A stretch of DNA of 13,042 nt, from contig JAGVDT010000102.1 in assembly GCA_020058565.1 (NCBI GenBank), forward strand, positions 1 through 13,042, read 5' to 3'. This DNA comes from Minisyncoccota bacterium. GTDB taxonomy: Bacteria; Patescibacteriota; Minisyncoccia; Phycocordibacterales; UBA2100. The notes below the pieces were generated by a model, which saw nothing but the letters and a program-made list of their open reading frames with translations, did not search any database and was not told the DNA's origin. A program made the position numbers and the translations under genes. Shown here one piece after another: positions 6,898 through 12,549 of this stretch (within the stretch, counting starts at the first letter, position 1; the number at the start of each line of letters is the position of its first letter).

Positions 6898-7164
6898 CTA
6901 TTTCTTGAGGCCGAGTTTTTTGACCAAGGTGCCGTAAGCACGCTTGTTGGTGGACTCGAGGTACTTCAAATGCGCTCGGCGAGCTGCAACGAGACCCAAA
7001 AGACCGCGGCGCGAGTGCTTGTCTTTGCGATTTTTGTCCAAGTGGGCAGAAAGCTCTTCGATGCGGCGGGTCAAAATGGCAACCTGTACTTCAGGAGAGC
7101 CAGTGTCGCCGTCATGACGCTGCGTTTTCTTAATTTGGATGGCTTTCTTCCGCTTCGTAAGCAT
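6898..7164 (-). CDS. rpsO: 30S ribosomal protein S15
   Basis: An 88-aa protein of usual length for S15, which binds the central domain of 16S rRNA at a three-way junction and nucleates the platform of the small subunit. The family signature is clear: HDGDTGSPEVQVAILTRRI (residues 17-35), then LSAHLDKNRKDKHSRRGL and LKYLESTNKRAY. The start MLTKRKKAI is the natural one. There is no Shine-Dalgarno. Directly before the ATG is a perfect 8-bp inverted repeat, and a -10-like hexamer lies 6 bp upstream. S15 often represses its own mRNA in other bacteria. The gene is followed by a 7-bp repeat element rather than an obvious terminator. Confidence 0.98.
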   Translation of the reverse strand: MLTKRKKAIQIKKTQRHDGDTGSPEVQVAILTRRIEELSAHLDKNRKDKHSRRGLLGLVAARRAHLKYLESTNKRAYGTLVKKLGLKK

Positions 7165-7199
7165 GGCTGAAGCGTAGCATAATCTTCAGCCTATTGCAA
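7165..7199 (-). promoter_or_regulatory. rpsO promoter with an inverted repeat abutting the start codon
   Basis: On the minus strand TTGCAA (7194-7199), a 17-bp spacer and TACGCT (7171-7176) resemble a weak promoter whose start would fall on the ATG. Over the same bases, GGCTGAAG and CTTCAGCC form a perfect 8-bp inverted repeat (7165-7172 and 7184-7191) with an 11-nt centre, the inner arm touching the start codon. If mRNA starts upstream, this hairpin would mask initiation as an S15 autoregulatory site; if the mRNA is leaderless, it is instead a DNA operator flanking the -10. Confidence 0.5.
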
Positions 7200-7256
7200 G
7201 GTACTTAGTGCCTTTTCTAGGAGACCAGGCCACCGAAAAGGTTAACCCAAATCCGC

Positions 7257-7757
7257 TTACGGAGTAGAGGTCGGAGCGGCCGGAGCGACGTTCACGAGTT
7301 TAATATCGAAGACAAGGGTGGAATTTGCCGGGATGATTACTTTGCCGTCAGCGTCCTTTACGTCCTGTGTGCCATAGCCTAGAGAGGGCGGAACAGCAAT
7401 GAGGCGCTCGCCTCCCACTTTCATACCATTAACTCCGATCTGGAAGCCCGCGATAAGTCCCTGGGAACCCAGCGTGAAGGTTAATGGTTCATTGCCATGG
7501 GCTTCCGAGCTGTCGAAAACCGTTCCATCCTGAAGTTTACCTACGTATAGTACGGACACGCTCGATCCTGGCACGGCCTCGGCACCCTGACCGACGGTGA
7601 CTTCTTGTGCTTGAACCTGTTCGGTAGTGGTGGAAGTGGTGGCTGCAGCCCCCGCCTGTTGGGAGGTGGAGGAAGGCACTCCTTGCATAATAAAGTAAGC
7701 GCCAACTGCGATAATGATAAGAATTGCTACCCCGATAACAATTGATTTGGTACTCAT
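7257..7757 (-). CDS. Membrane-anchored FKBP-type peptidyl-prolyl isomerase
   Basis: A 166-aa protein. Residues 6-24 (IVIGVAILIIIAVGAYFIM) form an N-terminal membrane anchor. There is no lipobox Cys, so it is an uncleaved anchor with the catalytic domain outside. A Ser/Thr/Ala/Gln linker runs to about 50. The FKBP domain covers about 52-157: VLYVGKLQDGTVFDSS with Y71, F81 and D82, then GLIAGFQIGVNGMKVGGERL, PPSLGYG (Y128) and IPANSTLVFDIKL (F150). The site normally holding the pocket Trp is F105, a substitution found in other active FKBPs. Probable role: proline isomerisation during folding of exported proteins. It diverges from rarA and has its own promoter, with no Shine-Dalgarno. The stop is followed by a 92-bp gap to rpsO without an obvious terminator, so read-through into rpsO is possible. 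Confidence 0.95.
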   Translation of the reverse strand: MSTKSIVIGVAILIIIAVGAYFIMQGVPSSTSQQAGAAATTSTTTEQVQAQEVTVGQGAEAVPGSSVSVLYVGKLQDGTVFDSSEAHGNEPLTFTLGSQGLIAGFQIGVNGMKVGGERLIAVPPSLGYGTQDVKDADGKVIIPANSTLVFDIKLVNVAPAAPTSTP

Positions 7758-7763
7758 CGGGCT

Positions 7764-7791
7764 ATTGTACTGTTCTCTTCAGAGCATGCAA
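7764..7791 (-). promoter_or_regulatory. Promoter for the FKBP gene, probably giving a leaderless mRNA
   Basis: On the minus strand TACAAT (7764-7769, five of six to consensus) lies 6 bp before the ATG at 7757, with TTGCAT (7786-7791) 16 bp further up. Transcription starting 7 bp past the -10 would begin at the start codon. No ribosome-binding sequence fits in the 6 bp. Confidence 0.5.
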
Positions 7792-7806
7792 CTGTGCATA
7801 TGAATG

Positions 7807-7892
7807 AGGGTATAGGGTTTAGGGAAATCAATGTTCCCTTCGTATTTCCGATACCCTATTGGCTATAGCCTATCTTCGCTATACCCTACCCA
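7807..7892. repeat. Facing arrays of 7-bp units forming the rarA upstream region
   Basis: The left arm holds GGGTATA, GGGTTTA and a GGGAAAT unit at 7808-7828. The right arm at 7849-7892 runs CGATACC, CTATTGG and on through CTATAGC, CTATCTT, CTATACC and CTACCCA, with a 2-bp break after the fourth unit. The arms face each other: AGGGTATAG (7807-7815) is the exact complement of CTATACCCT (7879-7887), and ATAGGGT (7812-7818) pairs with ACCCTAT (7853-7859). The right arm runs up to the rarA start codon, so it forms the promoter or leader; TATACC at 7881-7886 is 8 bp before the ATG (7894). Confidence 0.7.
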
Positions 7893-7893
7893 T

Positions 7894-9114
7894 ATGGAGC
7901 CACTCGCCTCTAAAATTCGTCCAAAAGATCTAAGCGAATTCGTTGGGCAAGACCATTTGGTGGGCCCGGGAAAGCCTTTGCGGGTTGCCATTGAAAAGAA
8001 AGAGCTTTTCTCATTTATATTGTGGGGACCTCCAGGGAGCGGCAAAACCACGATCGCGAGGATATATGCCAATGCGGTTAATGCGGAATTTTTTGAGCTA
8101 TCGGCGGTGGATTCCGGCAAAGAAGATATTAAGAAAATAATACATAGGCACGAGCTACGAGCTTCGAGGATGGAAAAACCAGGCAGCCTCTTTATGAATT
8201 CAAAGCTAGAAGCTAGAAGCTCGCCGCTCGAAGCTCGTACAAAACCTACGGTTTTGTTTATTGACGAAATCCATCGCTTTAATAAAGCACAACAAGATTT
8301 CCTGCTACCTTTTGTAGAAAGAGGCGACATAACCCTTATAGGAGCTACGACCGAAAATCCGAGCTTTGAAGTGATTGCGCCGCTCCTCTCACGCTGCAGG
8401 GTTTTCGTGCTGAAAGAGCATACCGAAATTGAAATGGAGAAAATATTGGCTCGCACAAAAATTAAAATGCCAAAAGAGGCTCGCGAATGGCTGGTGCGTG
8501 TCGCCAATGGCGATGCGCGGCAGGCGCTGATCGTGCTCGAGGCCGCAGAAAAGCTCTACGGAAAAATATCAATCGATAGTTTGAAAGAAACAGTGCAATC
8601 AGAGCATCTGCGCTACGACAAAAAAGGCGAAGAGCATTACAACACCATCAGTGCTTTCATAAAAAGCATGCGTGCATCAGACCCCGACGCGGCGCTTTAC
8701 TATCTGGCGCGCATGGTAGATGCGGGCGAAGATCCCATATTCATCGCGCGGCGCATGGTGATTTTCGCCTCCGAAGACATAGGTCTCGCGCAGCCCACGG
8801 CTCTGGTAGTCGCCAACGCAGTTTTCCGCGCATGCGAAACCATTGGCTATCCGGAGTGCGCGATAAATTTGGCGCACGGTGTCGCGTATCTGGCCGAATC
8901 TAAAAAGAGCCGTGCGTCGTACGACGCATACGGCGAGGCGCTCGCAGATGTAAAAGAGCATGGCAACTTGCCTATCCCAATACACCTGCGCAACGCGCCG
9001 ACGAAACTGATGAAAGACTTGGGCTACGGCAAAGGCCAAAAATGGGAGGCAGGGTTTGCGCATGAAAAAGGCTACCTTCCGGAGAAGTTGAGGAAGAAAA
9101 AGTATTTAAAATAA
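7894..9114 (+). CDS. rarA: Replication-associated recombination protein RarA/MgsA (AAA+ ATPase)
   Basis: A 406-aa clamp-loader-related AAA+ ATPase that acts at stalled replication forks. The start at ATG 7894 is chosen because family members begin close to PLA-x-x-x-RP; an in-frame ATG at 7831 would only translate the upstream 7-bp repeats. Visible motifs are Walker A GPPGSGKTT (45-53), Walker B LFIDEIH (121-127), sensor 1 GATTENP (150-156), an Arg finger in LLSRCRV (R167), and sensor 2 in NGDARQAL. The C-terminal MgsA part has FIARRMVIFASEDIGLAQP and HLRNAPTKLMKDLGYG, so the protein is full length. Between IKKIIH and TVLFIDE there are about 33 residues where E. coli has about 10; this stretch (about 85-117) is encoded by a repeat element. 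All ATPase motifs are kept, so it should be active. Confidence 0.95.
   Translation: MEPLASKIRPKDLSEFVGQDHLVGPGKPLRVAIEKKELFSFILWGPPGSGKTTIARIYANAVNAEFFELSAVDSGKEDIKKIIHRHELRASRMEKPGSLFMNSKLEARSSPLEARTKPTVLFIDEIHRFNKAQQDFLLPFVERGDITLIGATTENPSFEVIAPLLSRCRVFVLKEHTEIEMEKILARTKIKMPKEAREWLVRVANGDARQALIVLEAAEKLYGKISIDSLKETVQSEHLRYDKKGEEHYNTISAFIKSMRASDPDAALYYLARMVDAGEDPIFIARRMVIFASEDIGLAQPTALVVANAVFRACETIGYPECAINLAHGVAYLAESKKSRASYDAYGEALADVKEHGNLPIPIHLRNAPTKLMKDLGYGKGQKWEAGFAHEKGYLPEKLRKKKYLK
8150..8238. repeat. 89-bp element with facing 7-bp arrays, translated in frame inside rarA
   Basis: The right arm at 8203-8237 is five consecutive 7-mers: two identical AAGCTAG, then AAGCTCG, CCGCTCG and AAGCTCG. 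The left arm at 8150-8170 has two ACGAGCT and a diverged third unit. ACGAGCTTCGAG (8157-8168) is the exact reverse complement of CTCGAAGCTCGT (8227-8238), a 12-bp inverted repeat. The whole stretch is read as residues such as HELRASR and NSKLEARSSPLEART, positioned between Walker A and Walker B in a surface region where homologues are short. Confidence 0.85.
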
Positions 9115-9416
9115 ATTTTCACCCAGCGTCCTTTAAAGGAGGGAGCGGCCTCCGGCCGCTCCCTGCACACGTTCGGCGCCTTTTTCTTTGTCTCCCCAGC
9201 ACACCGAGCCACCTGAGCAGCCGTTCGTGAGAGTTCGCACAAAGAACGGCGTCGCAGCGTCGGGTCGTCGAGTTCTGGGCAACGAGTGTGACTCGGTATC
9301 CTACCGCCGCGACGCGTTCTCGGGGACAACGCGGACGAATTAGGTCGTCCAGACCTCCGTCCTGCCTTTGCCGGCAAGAGTCGCAGGCCTATCGGCTCCT
9401 GTCTTGACCGAAAGTT
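9115..9416. other. GC-rich structured intergenic region between convergent genes, no supportable gene
   Basis: 302 bp between the rarA stop and the GH13 stop. 9130-9141 is a 12-bp palindrome (TCCTTTAAAGGA). 9141-9150 and 9154-9163 form a perfect 10-bp GC stem (GGGAGCGGCC) with a 3-nt loop, 26 bp past rarA; T-rich sequence begins only at 9181. 9220-9226 and 9244-9250 pair as GCCGTTC/GAACGGC. Near 9330-9350, GGACGA and TCGTCC pair around a 6-nt loop. An open minus frame (9072-9377) has an Arg/Ser-rich translation and covers the end of rarA, so I do not call it. The region may hold transcript ends for both genes or a structured RNA; it matches no RNA family I can recognise. Confidence 0.45.
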
Positions 9417-10694
9417 TCACACCTGAGAATACGACTCGCGGATAGTGCGCGCTGTCATGTTTAGAAGCGAACCCGGCTTCCGCATCTGGCGTTCGGCGTC
9501 GCGCCAGTCGAAACTTCCACGGACATAGCGGCGAGTATCCACAAACCCGTTCTCGAGCGGTAGATTCTTCATCCCTATTTCGTCACCGAAATACATGATG
9601 GGAATGCCTGGCAAGGAATACAGTAGTCGGAACGCCCGATTGATGTTCTCTTCGTTGCCTCGAAGGGCCGTTGCGACGCGCACCGATGCATCAAGTCCTT
9701 TCCTGAATGGGTAGTCGCGTCCCGGGTCGATGCTATCGAGCAGCGCGACGCGATCACCATCGGAAAGGTCTGCGGTGTTCAACTCATCATGATTCCGCAG
9801 GAATATTGCCCACGCACAGTTTGCTGGCAGCTGTCGAGCATCAGCCACCATCTGCCGCGCTGCAGAATCATCTCCTCGAGCGAGGGTCAAGAATATCTGC
9901 GGTGCGAGCGGAAACATGTACACTAGCTGGCATTCGTCGCCATCGCCAAAAAAAGCACGCGCGAGCGCGGGCTGTTCTGCAACTTCGGCTAAAAGGGCGA
10001 TCCCGCCGCCATGCTCCTTTTCGAGATGAGCTCTTAATCGCCGGACGACATTGTGCGTCTCGGGAAGCGCTACAGACTCGCCTCCCTCTCGTTTTATGAG
10101 CCGTGGCACGGCATCTAACCTGAATCCATCCGCGCCGCGTCTTACCCATGTATCCGCGACGCGAAGCATCGCTGAGAACAGCTCCTCGTTATCCCAATTG
10201 AGGTCAGGCTGCTGCGGGTAGAACGTCGCATGGTAGTAGTCGTGGGTCGCCTCGTTCCATATCCAATTTGATGATTTGAAATCGGGAAACGAGTTCGTCG
10301 CGAGGGCGAACTCGCGGCCGGTTTCGCTCCACAGAAACCAGTCTCGTTTCGGACTGTCTTTTGATGCACGCGCTTCGACGAACCACGGATGTGACTCAGA
10401 GACGTGGTTAAGGATTAAATCGATGATGATGTGGATGCCGCGCGCATGCGCTTTTGAGGTAAGCTCGCTAAAATCATCGAGTGTCCCTAATTCAGGCCGG
10501 ATACCCTCGTAGTCCGATATGTCGTAGCCGTCGTCGACCATCGGCGAAGGATAAAACGGCAATATGTGAAGAGCGTTCACGCCGAGATGATCGAAATAGT
10601 CCAACTTTCCTATCAGTCCGCGGAAATCCACGGCGAATTTGTCGACGTAGAGTTCATAGAACTTTGCATCCATCCACCATCCGCGTGACGCCAT
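9417..10694 (-). CDS. GH13 alpha-amylase-family glycosidase (trehalose synthase-like)
   Basis: A 425-aa protein started at ATG 10694, since relatives begin shortly before an aromatic-rich W-x-x-D-A-x-x-YELYVDKF; a GTG at 10745 would add 17 unconvincing residues. The TIM-barrel regions are present: DLILNH (92-97), GFRLDAV with nucleophile D194, LLAEV with acid/base E237, and LRNHDEL with D303. Segments GYDISDY, SSNWIWNEATHDYYHATFY and QQPDLNWDNEELF resemble trehalose synthase and related GH13 enzymes. The protein ends soon after the barrel (VDTRRYVRGSFDW and a helical tail), so the usual C-terminal beta domain is missing. Hydrolysis or transglycosylation of short alpha-glucosides is likely; the substrate is unknown. 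No signal peptide is seen. It is GC-rich compared with the window's left end, and no other sugar gene is adjacent. Confidence 0.92.
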   Translation of the reverse strand: MASRGWWMDAKFYELYVDKFAVDFRGLIGKLDYFDHLGVNALHILPFYPSPMVDDGYDISDYEGIRPELGTLDDFSELTSKAHARGIHIIIDLILNHVSESHPWFVEARASKDSPKRDWFLWSETGREFALATNSFPDFKSSNWIWNEATHDYYHATFYPQQPDLNWDNEELFSAMLRVADTWVRRGADGFRLDAVPRLIKREGGESVALPETHNVVRRLRAHLEKEHGGGIALLAEVAEQPALARAFFGDGDECQLVYMFPLAPQIFLTLARGDDSAARQMVADARQLPANCAWAIFLRNHDELNTADLSDGDRVALLDSIDPGRDYPFRKGLDASVRVATALRGNEENINRAFRLLYSLPGIPIMYFGDEIGMKNLPLENGFVDTRRYVRGSFDWRDAERQMRKPGSLLNMTARTIRESYSQV

Positions 10695-10702
10695 ACGCGG
10701 CC

Positions 10703-10708
10703 AATATA
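10703..10708 (-). promoter_or_regulatory. -10-like hexamer before the GH13 gene
   Basis: TATATT on the minus strand ends 8 bp before ATG 10694. No convincing -35 is seen. A second candidate, TACAAT at 10748-10753, lies further upstream, also without a clear -35. The 10695-10863 gap also has a GCATCG/CGATGC inverted repeat (10804-10817) that may be the 3' structure of the dehydrogenase mRNA. Confidence 0.25.
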
Positions 10709-10863
10709 CCACGCGCGTCACGGCTGCAGCATCGCGGCACCACACTCATTGTATCCGCCGCCCGACGGTAGACTTGCAGTATTTGACCGAATAGCGATCG
10801 ACTGCATCGAACGATGCGGCTCTGTGGGCGAAATCGTCGGGCTGGGATGGGTCGTATCAGCGA

Positions 10864-11850
10864 CTAATATCCGAGTTTTTTGTCTACAGCTGTGGGCAGC
10901 GGTTTTTTGGCGAGGTAGGCCTTGATGTTTATGCAAAGGAGTTCCACGGCACGGTCCATGTATTTGTGCGAAAGGCCGGAATGGTGTGGGGTGAGTATCA
11001 CGTTTTCCATATCCCAGAGCGGACTACTGCTGGCAAGCGGCTCTGTTTCCGTAACGTCTAGTCCTGCGCCAGCGATCTCCCCTGTTTTCAGCGCTTCGAT
11101 GAGATCGTGTTCGTGTATGATTCCGCCGCGGCCGATATTTATGATGACGGCAGATTTTTTCATGCGTTTGAATTTCGCGGCGTCGAATAGATGATGCGAT
11201 TCTTCGGTGTGAGGCAGGGTCAGCACCACAAAGTCTGCGTTTGGAAGCATTTTATCCAAATCTTTTGTCGTGCCTATCTTTTCGACGAATTTTGGCTTGG
11301 ATTTTTTACTGCGTGCGATAGCTGATACGTACGCGCCAAATGCCGCGAGCACTCGCGCAGCCTCAAGCCCAATCGAGCCAAGACCCACTATCAATACGTT
11401 GCTTCCTCGCAATTCGGTGAGTGTTTCGTCTTTTTTCCAAGCATGTGCTTTTTGATTGCGAGCCGCTTTGTGCATGCTGCGGGTAAACATCAGGGCAAAT
11501 GCCGCTATGTGTTCGGCTATCGGCGTAGCGTGTACGCCTTTAGAGCTTGAAAGCAGGACTTTTGATTTAGCTACCTCGGGCGAAAGGATTTTATCGACTC
11601 CTGCCGAAAAAGAATGCAACCACCGAGCCGTTGGAAGCTTTGCGATATCAGGCATACGCATCGGGAAAGCCGCTACTACTTCCGCATCTGCATTATGCTC
11701 TTCGGCTTCCTGCGGCGTTGCTACCACTATCCGCGCGCGCTTGCCTACCGTCGATTCCAATAATCTTTTATGTGCAGGCTTAAAAGTGTGTGGGCCAGGC
11801 TTTGCGCCCAGTACCTCCTGATCTGCTGCTATTACAAGGAATTTTCTCAT
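10864..11850 (-). CDS. D-isomer-specific 2-hydroxyacid dehydrogenase (glyoxylate/hydroxypyruvate reductase-like)
   Basis: A 328-aa cytoplasmic oxidoreductase, full length for the family, interconverting 2-keto acids and D-2-hydroxy acids. The nucleotide-binding motif VGLGSIG covers 155-161. The catalytic triad is visible: R241 in NIGRGGIIHE, E270 in DVTETEPL and H289 in LTPHHSG. After the second strand (AYVSAIARS) there is no acidic residue to hold the NAD ribose, and R180/K182/K183 follow, which suggests NADP(H) preference as in glyoxylate/hydroxypyruvate reductases; this is inference. The N-terminal catalytic half is divergent, so the substrate cannot be named. It starts 13 bp after the toxin gene on the same strand, with GAAAG about 11 bp before its ATG, and is probably co-transcribed with the toxin-antitoxin pair. 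Confidence 0.93.
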   Translation of the reverse strand: MRKFLVIAADQEVLGAKPGPHTFKPAHKRLLESTVGKRARIVVATPQEAEEHNADAEVVAAFPMRMPDIAKLPTARWLHSFSAGVDKILSPEVAKSKVLLSSSKGVHATPIAEHIAAFALMFTRSMHKAARNQKAHAWKKDETLTELRGSNVLIVGLGSIGLEAARVLAAFGAYVSAIARSKKSKPKFVEKIGTTKDLDKMLPNADFVVLTLPHTEESHHLFDAAKFKRMKKSAVIINIGRGGIIHEHDLIEALKTGEIAGAGLDVTETEPLASSSPLWDMENVILTPHHSGLSHKYMDRAVELLCINIKAYLAKKPLPTAVDKKLGY

Positions 11851-11863
11851 AAATAATATTCTT

Positions 11864-12139
11864 TCAGTACGTTGTAGAAGTTCTTAGTCGGATGCCAGTA
11901 ATTAGCACGATACGTTTCTCTGGCTCAACCATAAAGAATATTCGCCATCGTCCGATGCGCTTACGATACATGTTGAGGTGCGTTGGTTTAAGCCACTGTA
12001 TGTCGCCTGTCCTCGGATTTTTTCCAAGCTCAATGATTGCTCGGTCTACGAACTTGCGGTCTTTGATCTGTAATTCAGCGAGTTCTTTTTCTGCTTTTGG
12101 GTGAATCAATAAGTCCCAATCGTTCTCTTGCGCGCTCAT
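11864..12139 (-). CDS. ParE/RelE-superfamily toxin
   Basis: A 91-aa protein. The fold signature is visible: LLIHPKAEKELAEL (helix 1 after the first strand), FVDRAIIELGKNP (helix 2), WLKPTHLNMYRKRIGRWRIFF (the central strands, Arg-rich) and RIVLITGIRLR at the end. Members either cut ribosome-bound mRNA (RelE) or poison gyrase (ParE). Basic K51, R59, R61, R64 and R66 are present. The C-terminal segment reads IRLRTSTTY where many relatives have an HRR-x-x-Y motif, so activity cannot be assigned and may be reduced. The start overlaps the end of the antitoxin gene by 65 bp and has no Shine-Dalgarno, implying coupled translation. A TTG at 12109 would be an alternative start. The dehydrogenase follows closely. 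Confidence 0.85.
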   Translation of the reverse strand: MSAQENDWDLLIHPKAEKELAELQIKDRKFVDRAIIELGKNPRTGDIQWLKPTHLNMYRKRIGRWRIFFMVEPEKRIVLITGIRLRTSTTY

Positions 12140-12365
12140 ATGGTATGTATTTTTTGCGTTGTGCCGCTCTATTCTGTAGCTCGATCTTGTCTGATTCCGT
12201 CAATTCGTCGCCGACGTAATTTATCAAGTAGGTCTTTACGGCACTTCGGATAATTGCAGAGCGATCTGAGTATTCCGCGGCTGCTACGTTGTCGATGCCC
12301 TCGACTAACGCATCAGGCAGCAACACGGAAACGAGCTTTGCTCTACCAGCTAATGCTTTACTCAT
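12075..12365 (-). CDS. Ribbon-helix-helix antitoxin
   Basis: A 96-aa protein. Residues about 11-47 match the CopG/Arc ribbon-helix-helix fold: a beta strand KLVSVLLPDALV, a helix GIDNVAAAEY and a second helix SDRSAIIRSAVKTYL. Such proteins dimerise, bind palindromic DNA and repress their own operon. The rest (GDELTESDKIELQNRAAQRK and on) is charged and would wrap the toxin. The antitoxin precedes the toxin, the usual order, and the two overlap. AAGG lies 8 bp before the ATG (12365), giving a reasonable ribosome-binding site. The divergent AT-rich upstream region contains two inverted repeats that could be operators. Confidence 0.85.
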   Translation of the reverse strand: MSKALAGRAKLVSVLLPDALVEGIDNVAAAEYSDRSAIIRSAVKTYLINYVGDELTESDKIELQNRAAQRKKYIPYERARERLGLIDSPKSRKRTR

Positions 12366-12397
12366 AGTTTTGACCTTAAAATGTGGTTGATTTGGCT

Positions 12398-12463
12398 ACC
12401 CTACTTTCGACCGATAGGGGTTTAGATATTATTATTTATTATAATACGCATATATTATCATAA
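12398..12463. promoter_or_regulatory. Divergent control region with two inverted repeats, one with 11-6-11 geometry
   Basis: In the 184-bp gap between the antitoxin gene and the recombinase gene, ACCCTA (12398-12403) faces TAGGGGT (12415-12421). Further right TTATTATAATA (12436-12446), a 6-bp centre (12447-12452) and an 11-bp right arm (12453-12463) form an inverted repeat matching at 10 of 11 positions. The 11-6-11 spacing is that of Xer recombination sites, though the conserved inner bases of dif are not in place. Alternatives are ribbon-helix-helix operators or chance in AT-rich promoter DNA (a TATAAT lies at 12440-12445). Confidence 0.4.
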
Positions 12464-12549
12464 TTTACATCAGCCACAAATACTGGCAAACAATCAGTAG
12501 GTGTTATTATTATTGGACCCTCCTCCGCCAAGGCTTCGGACGGGCAGGC

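Noticed and set aside
7808..7828. Resemblance of GGGTTTA to the plant telomere unit
   Set aside because: Only one such unit occurs and its neighbours differ; the match is coincidental within a general 7-bp pattern.
7831..7893. Longer rarA with a 21-residue N-terminal extension from ATG 7831
   Set aside because: The extra residues translate the 7-bp repeats and have no counterpart in the family, whose members start close to the PLA-x-x-x-RP motif.
8203..8238. CRISPR-like or microsatellite reading of the 7-bp arrays
   Set aside because: Units are directly adjacent with no spacers, and several arrays are inverted pairs with changing unit sequence, so neither label fits.
9072..9377. Minus-strand open frame covering the end of rarA and the intergenic region
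   Set aside because: It is Arg/Ser-rich, crosses the palindromic stems, and ends in antisense of the Lys-rich end of rarA; no start context.
9417..12077. Recoding of TGA as glycine, as in some CPR lineages
   Set aside because: The GH13, toxin and antitoxin genes all end at TGA in positions fitting normal protein ends, so TGA is a stop here.
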